Assembly (NCBI RefSeq): GCF_014117325.1
Contig: NZ_CP059732.1
Span: 3,733,001-3,797,000 of the forward strand
DNA from: Spirosoma foliorum
GTDB lineage: Bacteria > Bacteroidota > Bacteroidia > Cytophagales > Spirosomataceae
Reading direction: 5' to 3'
Length of the DNA: 64,000 bases
Shown: positions 1-8,979 of the stretch, piece after piece
Position numbering within the stretch: the first letter of the stretch is position 1
Layout of the letters: each line of letters starts with the position of its first letter
Translations under genes and position numbers: made by a program
The notes under the pieces: generated by a model
The model's input: only the letters and a program-made list of their open reading frames with translations
Told to the model about the DNA's origin: nothing
Databases searched by the model: none

Positions 1-776
1 TTATGCACGTTGATGCGTCGCTCGATTCGCCTGAGCATCGTAGGGCGCTTGTAATTGGTAAAGTCGTGGCCAGTATGCACGCGGAGCTGCGTAAACACCT
101 CCCGCAGAGCATGCTGGGGCTCGTCAGACCCAGGCTGGAGCCCTCCGGCGATAACCAGAGCTACCCAGTTGTGAGCATACGCCCGCAATCGGGCCGGAAT
201 CTCCTCGACAGGCAGGATATCATCCACCAGATCAGTCGCTATGGCATGGCGGGGCATCTCGTTGTAAGCGGCCTGACGGGGATTCTGTACAAAGACCGCT
301 CCGCCCCGCTCCTTAATTCGCTTGAGGCCCATGGAGCCGTTGGCTCCCGTGCCCGAGAGAATTACCCCAATAGCCCGCTCCATGTGCGACTCGGCCAGGG
401 TGCGAAAGAAAATATCCACCGGTGCCCGTCGGTCTTCGATCTGGGCATTGGGGAGCACCACCAAGTGCTCGTCATCCATTTGCAGATGCTTATCGGGGGG
501 AACAACATAGACGTGATTAGCAAGGACCAGCACACGCTGCTCTACCTTATGAACCGGAATGCTGGTTACGCCTTGTAGGATTTGGGTCAATTGGGAGTCA
601 TAATCGGGCGAAAGGTGTAGAATCACTACGTAAGCCAGGCCCGAATCGGGGGTTACCTGCTTAAAAAACTGGGTCAGCGCTTCAACGCCCCCCGCAGAGG
701 CTCCAATGCCTACAATGATTGTCTCTGACGGCGGGATCTGATCTGGTGTTTCTGGGGTTATTTTTTTCTTGCTCAA
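1..776 (-). CDS. Hybrid CheB-CheR signalling protein, N-terminal part (truncated by window edge)
   Basis: About 258 residues are visible before the gene leaves the window. After a lysine-rich lead comes a CheB methylesterase domain with IIVGIGASAGG (nucleophile Ser27) and VVILHLSPD (His54). The loop that normally reads LTGMGxDG reads ILSGTGANG, so the catalytic Asp is replaced by Asn146. The last visible stretch, GHDFTNYKRPTMLRRIERR, is typical of the start of the CheR methyltransferase domain in CheB-CheR-PAS hybrids. No ATG fits: the frame is closed by a TAA at 789-791, and TTG at 774-776 is the best start. It lies 26 nt behind the second CheB gene on the same strand, so the two are probably co-transcribed. 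Hybrids of this kind usually serve non-flagellar signalling; the ligand is unknown. Confidence 0.8.
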   Translation of the reverse strand, partial: MSKKKITPETPDQIPPSETIIVGIGASAGGVEALTQFFKQVTPDSGLAYVVILHLSPDYDSQLTQILQGVTSIPVHKVEQRVLVLANHVYVVPPDKHLQMDDEHLVVLPNAQIEDRRAPVDIFFRTLAESHMERAIGVILSGTGANGSMGLKRIKERGGAVFVQNPRQAAYNEMPRHAIATDLVDDILPVEEIPARLRAYAHNWVALVIAGGLQPGSDEPQHALREVFTQLRVHTGHDFTNYKRPTMLRRIERRINVH

Positions 777-802
777 GAGGAAGGTGGTTTAGGTATGGAA
801 GA

Positions 803-1870
803 TTACAAAAGAGCGGAAAGGGCAGGCACAATACCGTCGGAACTGGTAGGTTGATCGTCGGGGGTTTCCGGTTTTAGCGCAGGCTGAATTCGTGCGGCCT
901 GACGTAGCAACTCACTCCACTGTTGATCCACCTGAGCTAGCTGAAAATAAAGGGCCGCCTGCCTGGGTTTGTTAGCTGCAGCAAACTGGTCGCCAAGCTG
1001 ATTGAGCAGTATAACCCGTTCATCCATACCCCGCAGAGCACTGTACAAACTCTCCTCAATTTTTCCGGTTACGCTGGCTAGCAGGGAATCGGCCGAATAA
1101 GCATGACCAGTATGGCAACGATAACGGACAAGTGATCCCTCCTCAATCTTTATCATCACCCCGTGACAGTCAGGACAGGCGTAAGCACTGAACTGACCAA
1201 ATTGAGCCATTGTATTACCTAGTGCCGTGTCTTCAGCCGCGATGCGAATCTCTGTTTTCGTTTTTTTATCCTGATTTACAGGTATGGATGATGTCGGGTC
1301 AACCTCTTGCCCTACCAGTTGGACCAATAAAGTGGCTAATTGAGCGATGGGGGCAATTGCATCGATAGTTACCTGACGGATAGCACTTTCGGGCATGGCT
1401 GATACCGGAGCTTCCTTGGGGTCCTGCACCAGGGCCATGCCGCCATACTCCTTAATGGTCCATAAACCGGCCGTACCATCGTCGAGAGCACCGGACAAGA
1501 TCACGCCGATGACTCGGTTGCCATAAGCATAGGCCGCTGAGCGAAACAGCGGATCGATGGCAGGACGAAAGCGATTTTCTTTGGGCCCATGGGTCAGGCG
1601 GACGTGGTCATTTTCCAGCAGCAAATGATGATCAGGTGGCGCGATATAAATGCGATTCATCCGAATGAGCTCGTTCGAAACAGCATGGGCAACGGGGAAA
1701 GTCGTTAGCTTACGGAGTGCCTGGGGCATGACCCCCTGAACCGTAGGTGCCATGTGCCAGACAATAAAAATGGCCGCGTCCAGATCAGGAGGCAAATGGG
1801 CGATGAGTTGTTGAATGGCCTCGAAGCCACCAGCCGATGCGCCTATGACAATAATATTTCGTTTTTCCAT
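803..1870 (-). CDS. CheB-type protein-glutamate methylesterase without receiver domain
   Basis: This 355-residue protein starts directly with the methylesterase domain and lacks the N-terminal receiver of chemotaxis CheB. The triad is intact: GASAGG with Ser12, VWHMAP with His39 and LSGALDDG with Asp131. Residues of about 230-260 hold a CPDC pair and a CHTGH pair, a likely small metal-binding knuckle, followed by a helical C-terminus. This layout is known from stand-alone CheB-like proteins in bacteria without flagella. It is the first gene of a probable two-gene unit with the CheB-CheR hybrid downstream. No cheA, cheW or receptor gene is in the window, so the substrate is not evident. A role in regulating a gliding or stress signalling pathway is inference. 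Confidence 0.88.
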   Translation of the reverse strand: MEKRNIIVIGASAGGFEAIQQLIAHLPPDLDAAIFIVWHMAPTVQGVMPQALRKLTTFPVAHAVSNELIRMNRIYIAPPDHHLLLENDHVRLTHGPKENRFRPAIDPLFRSAAYAYGNRVIGVILSGALDDGTAGLWTIKEYGGMALVQDPKEAPVSAMPESAIRQVTIDAIAPIAQLATLLVQLVGQEVDPTSSIPVNQDKKTKTEIRIAAEDTALGNTMAQFGQFSAYACPDCHGVMIKIEEGSLVRYRCHTGHAYSADSLLASVTGKIEESLYSALRGMDERVILLNQLGDQFAAANKPRQAALYFQLAQVDQQWSELLRQAARIQPALKPETPDDQPTSSDGIVPALSALL

Positions 1871-2234
1871 ATCAAGGATGCAGTGTGGTCTGTCGGATCG
1901 GCTACTGGCAGGCTACTAACGCGGAGCTGAATGCGACTTGAGTCGAAGTGCTTGGTTAGGTGTGGACTTGCACTTACGAATATAGAGGAATTACCCTTGG
2001 TTATACTACCCAACCTATCCGGTAGTAGGCTCGGTTAATTTTTTATGCTTAGGTGGAAAACCTCCATCCTACACATTAGGTTAAAAAATCTTTCTCCAGC
2101 CCATTCACTAGTACTCTTCCAATTTAGATTCTAAAGAATCAACCGCACGGGCGAACCCGAGAATCTACTTTGTTAAAGTACTAGGCCGTTGAACAATTTA
2201 GTCAATCGAGAATATAGTTAGATCAAACGAATCG
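1871..2234. other. Intergenic region between divergent cheB and a small coiled-coil gene
   Basis: This 364-bp spacer separates the divergent starts at 1870 (minus) and 2235 (plus) and must hold both promoters. I see no exact TAnnTTTG box with a well-spaced upstream TTTG, no RNA gene and no convincing reading frame. Confidence 0.4.
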
Positions 2235-2438
2235 ATGAAACATCTATTCCAAAGCCAATCAGAACGGCTGAACTACCTGGAACTGGTTTATAAACGACTG
2301 ATTCAGAGAACTGAGGACGCAATAGTCATGTTGAATCAATTGGAGCAACGTCAACAAGAAAACCGTGAGAAATTAGCAGCAGTAAGACGGCAATGTGACG
2401 AGTTGCAGACAAAAATTGACGCCCAAAAACAGGCGTAA
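2235..2438 (+). CDS. Small hypothetical coiled-coil protein
   Basis: This 67-residue protein has no family I recognise. It is strongly helical and charged. From about residue 15 onward hydrophobic residues recur with heptad-like spacing between Gln, Glu, Lys and Arg, which suggests a short two-stranded coiled coil. There is no signal peptide or membrane segment, so it is probably cytoplasmic. It stands alone between the divergent cheB gene and a hairpin at 2501-2538 that may end its transcript. Codon use resembles the neighbours, which favours a real gene, but length alone cannot exclude chance. Confidence 0.5.
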   Translation: MKHLFQSQSERLNYLELVYKRLIQRTEDAIVMLNQLEQRQQENREKLAAVRRQCDELQTKIDAQKQA

Positions 2439-2500
2439 AAGAGGAAAGATTTGGTGTGACCAACCAGAACCATTGGTTTTCACTGGGTATTTGAAGCGGC

Positions 2501-2538
2501 ACGAGGCTTGGTTAAGTTAATAGGTTACCAAGCCTCGT
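2501..2538. repeat. Perfect 12-bp hairpin after the small coiled-coil gene
   Basis: Arms ACGAGGCTTGGT (2501-2512) and ACCAAGCCTCGT (2527-2538) pair perfectly around a 14-nt loop. No T-run follows on either strand, so it is not a textbook intrinsic terminator but may still define a transcript end. Confidence 0.6.
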
Positions 2539-2741
2539 ACGCTCTAAAAAGGAGCGTATACTACTATAACTAACAGGCCGCGGAGCGGTTGTATAACGCT
2601 GCAAAGTGATTGATAAGCTCGACGATTAAATTTCATTCCAGGAAAATTTACCCTGGAAATAAAGGTTTCAAATTGAAAATTGGAACTCCACCGATGTTTG
2701 ATGACAGCTATTGCCTGGAAAGGTAAATAAGGGATCAAATT

Positions 2742-3854
2742 CTACTGCTTATCTGAAGACGAAACTAACGCGTTTCGCTGCTGATCGATTGCCTGAAGCA
2801 AGTTGGCATACGGAGCATTAAATTTCTGGATGCCCTCGTCTTCCAATTGCTGAGCTATCTCATTCAGATCAATACCTGCCAGTTGAACCCGCTCCAGTAC
2901 CTGCGTAGCCTCTTCGTCATGGCTCGTTAGGCTTAGGGCAGCCTGACCATGATCCCGAAAGGCGTTCAGCGTATCCATGGGTACAGTATTGACTGTTTTA
3001 GGTCCAATAAGAGCCTCCATGTATTTAACATCTGAAAAAGCCGGGTCTTTGGTTCCTGTACTAGCCCAGAGCAACCGTTGCGGAACTGCCCCTGCGTCGG
3101 CTAATTTTTTAAACCGCTCGCTGCTGAATAGCTGACCGTAACTGGCATAGGCTCGTTTGGCTAAGGCTATGGCCACTTCGCCCGTCAATTCAGTCAGATC
3201 CTGCTCCTTTAGCAGGGGGTCAACCAGCGTGTCAATTCGACTGATGAAAAAACTAGCTACAGATGCCAGCTGGTCGATGGGCTGGCCTGCCTGCAGACGA
3301 TCTTCCAAACCAGCGATGTAGGCTTCGGCAACAGCTCTATAGCGATCCAGCCCAAACAACAGGGTTACGTTGATATTAATACCTTCGCTAATTGCCTGCC
3401 GAATAGCCGGTAGACAAGCCTCGGTGCCCGGTATTTTGATCATAACGTTGGGCCGGTTTACTGCCTGCCACAAGAATCGCGCCTGCTGAATGGTTTTTTC
3501 GGCATCAAGGGCAAAATAGGGTGATACTTCCAGGCTCACAAAGCCATCAGCACCACTTATTTTGTCGTCATATACAGGTGCAAACAAGTCCGCTGCACGC
3601 TGAATATCGACCACGGCGACCCCGTAGAAAATGGCTTCGTTCGACTGCTCTGTCTGCGCAAGGCGTTTTATGTCCTCGTCATAATCCTGACTACTGCTAA
3701 TGGCTTTCTCAAAAATGGCCGGATTCGATGTTAACCCCCGAATACCATCTTCCTGAATAAGGGTTTGCAGAGCGCCTGTATTCATTAATTGACGGTCAAT
3801 AAAGTCAAGCCAGATGCTTTGGCCCAGTTCGTGTATTTGTTTAACCCGGTTCAT
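2742..3854 (-). CDS. tal: Transaldolase
   Basis: This enzyme of the non-oxidative pentose phosphate pathway moves a dihydroxyacetone unit between sugar phosphates. With the start at MNRVKQIHELGQ the protein has 370 residues, the usual length for the mycobacterial/cyanobacterial-type transaldolases. WLDF (Asp18) and GIRGLTSNPAIF near residues 38-48 belong to the active site, and NVMIKIPGT places the Schiff-base lysine at Lys140. The frame stays open upstream to 4100, but those extra 82 residues have no family character and the homologous start is at 3854. It is monocistronic here. The window also holds zwf, pgl and rpiB, so much of the pathway is nearby though not in one operon. Confidence 0.93.
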   Translation of the reverse strand: MNRVKQIHELGQSIWLDFIDRQLMNTGALQTLIQEDGIRGLTSNPAIFEKAISSSQDYDEDIKRLAQTEQSNEAIFYGVAVVDIQRAADLFAPVYDDKISGADGFVSLEVSPYFALDAEKTIQQARFLWQAVNRPNVMIKIPGTEACLPAIRQAISEGININVTLLFGLDRYRAVAEAYIAGLEDRLQAGQPIDQLASVASFFISRIDTLVDPLLKEQDLTELTGEVAIALAKRAYASYGQLFSSERFKKLADAGAVPQRLLWASTGTKDPAFSDVKYMEALIGPKTVNTVPMDTLNAFRDHGQAALSLTSHDEEATQVLERVQLAGIDLNEIAQQLEDEGIQKFNAPYANLLQAIDQQRNALVSSSDKQ

Positions 3855-4195
3855 AAAACTGTTGAGTAATAGTATGTTAATCATTAGGCTGGTTGATGCT
3901 AACCAGGGAGAAGCGAATAGGACAGTATGTTCAAAAGGTGAACGCTTTGCGTTTTTCAAACAAGAAGCTCGAACAAAGGACTTTCGTTGCATTGACGACA
4001 AATCTATTCCTCCTTCTATAGGCAATCTATGATGGTTGTCATCTGCCCTTATGATGCTTATTTTGGCAGGCAATACTTGGCCGAAAGCTTTGACAATCAA
4101 TCCCCCCGCTCCGATTCCTATGGATTAAGCAAGGGCTGGCCTATAGTTTTGTCATATTTTCACCCCGACTCACAATGGTACAGGCCCGATGGATG

Positions 4196-4213
4196 AGCCG
4201 CACGGGCGGCCCT
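4196..4213 (-). repeat. Dispersed G/C-rich element, copy 1
   Basis: On the minus strand it reads AGGGCCGCCCGTGCGGCT. It differs at a few bases from copies at 50843, 52031 and 59919. The inner CCGC-CCGT-GCGG can form a short hairpin. All copies are intergenic. Confidence 0.6.
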
Positions 4214-4231
4214 GTTGTTTCGCCCACAAAA

Positions 4232-4254
4232 AAACCGGGAGAAAATCCCCCGGT
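4232..4254 (-). terminator. Intrinsic terminator of the efflux operon
   Basis: ACCGGG (4234-4239) pairs with CCCGGT (4249-4254). Read on the minus strand the stem is followed by a run of T (complement of the A-tract at about 4228-4233), as expected downstream of emrB. Confidence 0.8.
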
Positions 4255-4294
4255 CTTTTATCAATCGAACCAAATAAAAACTCAATAGTCAACC

Positions 4295-5851
4295 TTATTC
4301 CATGACCATTTCGGTATGAGCAGGCGCTTCGATTTTCTTACCGACAAACAGCAATAGTAACGGTACACAGACCAGGAAGAAAGCCCCGATCACCAAGAAG
4401 GTATCGGCATAGGTCATGACCAATGCCTGCCGCATAACCGCTCCCTGCATCATACCATAGGCTTTGCCGGTAGCTGCCATCAGGGCATCCCCTTTTGAGA
4501 GAAACAGCCCTGTAAATTGCTTGATTCGGTCGACTGATAGTGGGTTATATATCGAGATATTATCTGACAAACGCGACGCATGAAACACGGTGCGTGTCGA
4601 GATATAGGTCGTCATGATAGCCGTACCGAATGTACCACCTAACTGACGAATCATACCCGTAAGCGCCGACCCCTGAGGAATGTCGATATTTTTCAAATCA
4701 GCCAGCGTAACTGTGGTCAACGGTATGAAAATCAGACCCATACCAACACCACGAATAATCAACGGCCAGAAGAAATCATCGGGACCAGCCACGAGGTTAA
4801 TCGTCGACAAATCGAAACAGAAGCCGAAGAACATTAGAAAACCAATAGCTGCATACCAGATGGGCGAAATGAAATTCTTACCCATCAGTCCACCCACAAT
4901 CGGCATCATTATGCCCGTCATAATGGAACCAGGCATTAGCAATAAACCTGTTTGACTAGCGGTAAAGCCCAAGATTGTCTGGCAGAAAACAGGAATAATA
5001 AAGACGGATGCAAACAGACCAAAACCCAGGATGAAATTGAACAGGGTTCCTACCGCAAAGCGACGCTGGCGTAATAATCGGAGGTTCAGAATGGGTATTT
5101 TAACGGATAACTGACGCCAGATAAAGCCGATCAGTCCAACAACTGCAGCAATAGACATGCCTACAATGAAGGTCGAATCGAACCAGTCTTTTTCTTCACC
5201 TTTTTCCAGGATGATCTGTAAACCACCGATACCCATCGTCAACAGGATCAAGGCGAGCCAGTCCATCTTACCCGCGGCTATCTTCTCGGCTGGTTCCTTG
5301 ATGTAAGTGTACGTCAGGAACGTAGCTAGAATCCCAAAGGGAATGTTAATATAAAATACCCAGTTCCACGACAGATTATCGGTGATATATCCACCAAGAG
5401 TTGGGCCAATGGATGGGCCAATAATTACCCCCACCCCGAAAATGGCGTTGGCAATGCCTAATTGCTCTTTCGGGAAGGTCTGAATCAGAATGGATTGGGC
5501 CGTGGTCAATAAACCACCTCCACCAATGCCCTGTACAACCCGGAAAAATACCAGCTCCCACACGTTCGTCGACGTACCACAGAATATCGACGCAATGGTG
5601 AACATAACGATCGACGCAGCAAAGTAATTCCGACGCCCAAGTTTGGCCGTTAACCAGCCCGACATGGTAATCATAACCGCACTGGCGGCTGCATAGCCCG
5701 TAACAACCCAGCTAATATCCCCCAGCGATGCACCAAGGTTACCCATCATCTGGTTCAACGTCACGTTAACAATCGACGAGTCGATGGTTTGCAGCAGGGC
5801 GGCCGTCGTTACTGTTATAACAACGATCCATTTTTCAAAACCTAATTTCAT
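4295..5851 (-). CDS. emrB: DHA2-family MFS multidrug transporter (EmrB/QacA type)
   Basis: This inner-membrane, proton-driven drug exporter has 518 residues and about 14 hydrophobic segments, the number expected of the DHA2 (14-TMS) drug:H+ antiporters. Near the N-terminus LLQTIDSSIVNVTL matches the conserved TM1 region (usual LDxTIVNVALP), and GPSIGPTLGGYITDNLSWNW matches motif C and the following loop. The gene follows the HlyD-type adaptor gene with a 121-bp spacer almost filled by an inverted repeat, and ends at a clear intrinsic terminator. With the adaptor and the TolC-like channel it would form a tripartite pump across both membranes. Substrates cannot be read from sequence. Confidence 0.93.
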   Translation of the reverse strand: MKLGFEKWIVVITVTTAALLQTIDSSIVNVTLNQMMGNLGASLGDISWVVTGYAAASAVMITMSGWLTAKLGRRNYFAASIVMFTIASIFCGTSTNVWELVFFRVVQGIGGGGLLTTAQSILIQTFPKEQLGIANAIFGVGVIIGPSIGPTLGGYITDNLSWNWVFYINIPFGILATFLTYTYIKEPAEKIAAGKMDWLALILLTMGIGGLQIILEKGEEKDWFDSTFIVGMSIAAVVGLIGFIWRQLSVKIPILNLRLLRQRRFAVGTLFNFILGFGLFASVFIIPVFCQTILGFTASQTGLLLMPGSIMTGIMMPIVGGLMGKNFISPIWYAAIGFLMFFGFCFDLSTINLVAGPDDFFWPLIIRGVGMGLIFIPLTTVTLADLKNIDIPQGSALTGMIRQLGGTFGTAIMTTYISTRTVFHASRLSDNISIYNPLSVDRIKQFTGLFLSKGDALMAATGKAYGMMQGAVMRQALVMTYADTFLVIGAFFLVCVPLLLLFVGKKIEAPAHTEMVME

Positions 5852-5860
5852 AACCTAGAA

Positions 5861-5973
5861 AATTAATGGATAATGAATAATGAATAATGTAGAATGCTAG
5901 CCTACTCAAAACGAGCACTTTGCTTGCAATGTATTACCGTTATTCATTCTACATTATTCATTATCCATTAATT
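5861..5973. repeat. Long inverted repeat in the emrB-emrA spacer
   Basis: The left arm 5861-5896 and right arm 5945-5973 are reverse complements except that the left arm carries one additional 7-nt word (AATAATG). The arms are made of AATGAATAATG-like words. The right arm touches the stop codon of emrA. Confidence 0.85.
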
Positions 5974-7085
5974 TATTTACCCTGCAAATCCACGGCCACT
6001 GTTGCGCTCATGCCTGGACGAAGCTTCGCATACAATGGGCTGTTTTTATCCAGATCGATACGAACTGGAATCCGTTGCACTACTTTCACGTAGTTACCCG
6101 TTGCATTGTCAGGAGGCAGCAGGGAGAATTTAGCACCCGTTGCCCCAGCAAATGAGCCAACATGGCCAATCAGTTTTTCGCCTTCGAACGCATCCACATC
6201 AATGTCAACCGTTTGACCAGGTTGCATTTGCTTTAACTGTGTTTCTTTGAAGTTTGCGGTCACCCACAACGAAGAGTTACCAACAATTGAGCAAAGGGCC
6301 TGTCCAGCCTGAACCAGTTGACCAACTTGCACTGAACGCTTCGAAACAACGCCCGAAGCAGGGGCCAACACAACCGTGTAGGATAGTTGTAACTTAGCCA
6401 AATCCAGGTCCGTCTGACGCTGTTTAATAGCCGCTTGCGCTACCGTAATCTGGCCTTCGGTTGCTTTACGTTGCGAACTCGTTACGCCCGTTTGTGTACC
6501 TGCTGCATTTACCTGTGATTGCGCTGTTTGTAACTGAGCCTGAGCCGCTTGTACTTGTGCCTGAGCCGCATCGCGTTCGGCCTGAATGGCATCAAACTGC
6601 TGTTGTGGGACGGTTTTCTCAGCCAGCAATCGGCTGTAGCGGTCAAAATCAAGACTCGCTTTACGAGCACGAACCTGAGCTGCTACTAAATTAGCCTGAG
6701 CAGTAGCAACTTGGTTACGAGCCGTTTGCACACCTGCCTGCGAGCTTTGTACACTGGCCGATGCAACACTTACCTGCGTACGTGAAACCCGGTCGGCAGC
6801 CATCGCACTTTGTATAGCGGCTTCAGCCTGAGCGACCCGAATACGATAATCAGCGTCATCTAATACGATCAGTGTATCACCTTCTTTCACAAACTGATTG
6901 TCTTGGAAGCGAATAGCTTTCACATACCCACTTGCTTTCGGAATAACTGGATTTACATCACCGTCGATCTGGGCATCATCGGTTGTTTCATGACGTTGCA
7001 GGTACTTAAATTCGCTGTACCCAAAGAAGAGAGCTACGGCCAGAATGATGACGCCCCCTATACGGAATAAAGTTTTCTTGTCCAT
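5973..7085 (-). CDS. emrA: HlyD-family membrane fusion (periplasmic adaptor) protein
   Basis: The adaptor links the inner-membrane transporter to the outer-membrane channel. The 370-residue protein has one N-terminal membrane segment (residues about 8-24), then ETTDDAQIDGDVNPV, which is the conserved entry to the barrel-sandwich domain of EmrA/HlyD proteins. A long Ala/Gln-rich helical hairpin spans about 85-220, rich in AQAQVQAAQAQLQ-type repeats. VLAPASGVVSKRSVQVGQ closes the lipoyl domain, and a beta-barrel domain follows. It lies between the TolC-like gene upstream and the DHA2 transporter downstream, each spacer holding its own inverted repeat. Loss of either partner should abolish export; that is family knowledge. 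Confidence 0.93.
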   Translation of the reverse strand: MDKKTLFRIGGVIILAVALFFGYSEFKYLQRHETTDDAQIDGDVNPVIPKASGYVKAIRFQDNQFVKEGDTLIVLDDADYRIRVAQAEAAIQSAMAADRVSRTQVSVASASVQSSQAGVQTARNQVATAQANLVAAQVRARKASLDFDRYSRLLAEKTVPQQQFDAIQAERDAAQAQVQAAQAQLQTAQSQVNAAGTQTGVTSSQRKATEGQITVAQAAIKQRQTDLDLAKLQLSYTVVLAPASGVVSKRSVQVGQLVQAGQALCSIVGNSSLWVTANFKETQLKQMQPGQTVDIDVDAFEGEKLIGHVGSFAGATGAKFSLLPPDNATGNYVKVVQRIPVRIDLDKNSPLYAKLRPGMSATVAVDLQGK

Positions 7086-7102
7086 GATTTTTACTAAAGA
7101 AG

Positions 7103-7184
7103 AATGAACAATGTAAAATGGATAATGTACACTAAAGGATAATTACGGAGTGTGTCCTTCATTATTCATTTTACATTGTTCATT
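7103..7184. repeat. Inverted repeat in the emrA-tolC spacer
   Basis: Arms 7103-7127 and 7160-7184 (25 bp) pair with one mismatch. The words are AATGAACAATG and AAAATGGATAATG, related in style but not in sequence to the repeat in the next spacer. Confidence 0.8.
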
Positions 7185-7194
7185 ATACATTAAA

Positions 7195-8526
7195 TTAATT
7201 GAGGTTATTACCCGTAGCTTTCAACAGGCGCTGATAGGCTAGTTGTGCATCTACAGTTGCATTGATTACATTAAGTTGAGCCTGAAGCAGAAAGCTATCG
7301 GCCTCCAGCAAATCGGTTGAGCCAACCAGTCCATTCCGGAAACGGGACTCCGTCAGACGATAGTTTTCCTGTGCCTGACCTACCGCAGTGCGAATCACAT
7401 TTTGCTGTTCCAGAGCCAGTTGATAGTTGTTGTAGGCCGTTACGACCTCTGACCGAATCTGATCATTTTGTTGCTGACCTTGTAAGCTAGCCTGATCGAT
7501 GGCCGTTTGAGCGCTGTGTACTTTGCCCTTCATGTTATACAAAGAGCCGATATTGTACGAAAGCCCCAGACCCACATTCCAGGCACTGATGAATGAACTC
7601 GCTTCTGGAATAACGCGGGCGGTTGGATTAATGTAGTTGTAGCCTAATGATGCCCCCAGGTGCGGATACATAACACTTTTGGTATTTCGCAACAACTCCT
7701 GCGCCGATTGAACTCGTAACGCATTGGCTTCTACTTCGGGGCGAGTCTGTACCGCTTTATCTATAAATGAACCGAGCGGCTCAGCTACTGTAGCCGGATT
7801 GGCAAGAACAGTATCAACAGCAATCACCTGCGATTCGGGCAAACCCACCAGCAGATTAAAGTTATACAGGGCCGTCTGGCGGGCTTTCTCAACCTGTAAG
7901 CGGCTCAGTTGCAGGTTATTTTTCTGTAACTGAATCTTTAATACTTCGTTGGCCGTTACTACGCCCTCTTTCTGGAGATTTTGAGCTTCGCGTTCTTTCT
8001 CATCGAACTGTTTGATACTCTGTTCAATTACACCAATCGAACGAACCAGTTTGACAATGTTATAGTAAGCATCCGATACCGTGTAAACCAGCTCTGACCG
8101 GTTGCGCTTGGCATCCAGATGGCTGGCCTTTGCCAACAGCTCAGCTGATTTCTCAGCCGATTTTTCGGCAAATCCACCAAAAATCGTCTTACTGATCGTA
8201 GCGCCACCCATCGTTGCATTGAATGCCCCGGCTGGAATAGTCAACAACGATTTTCCATCCGCATCTTTTCCAAACGAAAACGGGCCCGTCAGACTATAAC
8301 GAGAATAGGCCAATGATGCATTCGCTGTTGGCAGGCTACGATCCTTAGCTTCCTGCAAACGCGACTCAGCCGATTCGGTGCGCAAATCAGCCAGTTTAAT
8401 TCCCTTGTTGTTTTGCAAAGCCAATTGAATGGCTTTGTCCAGTGGCATGACCGCCGGTGCTGACTGGGCTTTCACCCATCCCAGACTCAGTACCCATAGC
8501 CCTGCTCCTATTATGTACTTTTTCAT
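7195..8526 (-). CDS. tolC: TolC-family outer membrane efflux protein
   Basis: This outer-membrane channel component has 443 residues with an N-terminal signal peptide ending near KAQS (residue about 20). Two similar alpha-helical halves are recognisable by LDKAIQLALQNN and by the second-half helices with LLRNTKSVMYPHLGASLGYNY. TESRFRNGLVGSTDLLEAD near the C-terminus is typical of outer membrane efflux proteins. Its ATG overlaps the TGA of the MarR gene by 4 nt (8523-8526), which indicates translational coupling and one operon. Together with the adaptor and transporter it completes the tripartite pump. Confidence 0.93.
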   Translation of the reverse strand: MKKYIIGAGLWVLSLGWVKAQSAPAVMPLDKAIQLALQNNKGIKLADLRTESAESRLQEAKDRSLPTANASLAYSRYSLTGPFSFGKDADGKSLLTIPAGAFNATMGGATISKTIFGGFAEKSAEKSAELLAKASHLDAKRNRSELVYTVSDAYYNIVKLVRSIGVIEQSIKQFDEKEREAQNLQKEGVVTANEVLKIQLQKNNLQLSRLQVEKARQTALYNFNLLVGLPESQVIAVDTVLANPATVAEPLGSFIDKAVQTRPEVEANALRVQSAQELLRNTKSVMYPHLGASLGYNYINPTARVIPEASSFISAWNVGLGLSYNIGSLYNMKGKVHSAQTAIDQASLQGQQQNDQIRSEVVTAYNNYQLALEQQNVIRTAVGQAQENYRLTESRFRNGLVGSTDLLEADSFLLQAQLNVINATVDAQLAYQRLLKATGNNLN

Positions 8527-8963
8527 TTTACTGATTGATTTCTAATTTTTTCCAGGAGTGTGTTCATCGTGCTTACTTCTTCATCGGTCAGATGACTGAC
8601 GATCGACTCAAAATTGCTGAACTCTACAGCTACAGTTTCGACAAATCGATAAGACTCTTCCGTCAGTCGTAAATTGACTTTCCGCCGATTTTGAGGATCT
8701 ATCTCGCGAACGATCAGATTTTTTGCCACTAACCGGTCAGTCAATCGGGTCATATCAGAATTGATATCGGTCATTTTTTCCTTCAGTTCCCCGGCTGTCA
8801 AACTATTCGGATAAACCTCCGACAGACGGCGTAAGGTGACGTATTGCTGAACCGACAAATCGAAGGGAGCTAGCTTTTGTCCAAAGTAGTTGAAGATGTA
8901 GCTATCCGTTTGATGCAGATTCTTGATTAGTCGGTGGTATTCGTTTACTAAGTGCTCTTTCAT
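8523..8963 (-). CDS. MarR-family transcriptional regulator of the efflux operon
   Basis: This 146-residue winged-helix regulator has the MarR fold: an N-terminal dimerisation helix, FDLSVQQYVTLRRLSEVYPNSLTAGELKEKM as the helix-turn-helix entry, MTRLTDRLVAKNLIVRE as recognition helix and wing start, and DPQNRRKVNLRLTEE as the wing. It is the first gene of the operon marR-tolC-emrA-emrB. Two perfect palindromes at 8996-9011 and 9013-9024 sit across its promoter, so it probably represses its own operon and releases it when a small molecule binds. The ligand is unknown. Confidence 0.92.
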   Translation of the reverse strand: MKEHLVNEYHRLIKNLHQTDSYIFNYFGQKLAPFDLSVQQYVTLRRLSEVYPNSLTAGELKEKMTDINSDMTRLTDRLVAKNLIVREIDPQNRRKVNLRLTEESYRFVETVAVEFSNFESIVSHLTDEEVSTMNTLLEKIRNQSVK

Positions 8964-8979
8964 GTGTCATTGGCCGTGT

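Larger units (their letters stand above)
3855..4294. other. Intergenic region upstream of tal and downstream of emrB
   Basis: About 440 bp contain the tal promoter region (not recognisable as an exact TAnnTTTG box), a copy of the G/C-rich dispersed element at 4196-4213 and the terminator of the efflux operon at 4232-4254. No gene is supported here. Confidence 0.5.

Noticed and set aside
3..578. Plus-strand reading frame of 191 codons at the left edge
   Set aside because: The minus strand encodes a clear CheB-CheR hybrid over the same bases; the plus frame has no family character.
2544..2738. 64-codon minus-strand frame between the small coiled-coil gene and tal
   Set aside because: No recognisable motif, signal or promoter; probably chance.
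3855..4100. 82-residue N-terminal extension of transaldolase
   Set aside because: The family start is at MNRVKQIHELGQ and the extension has no homologous character.
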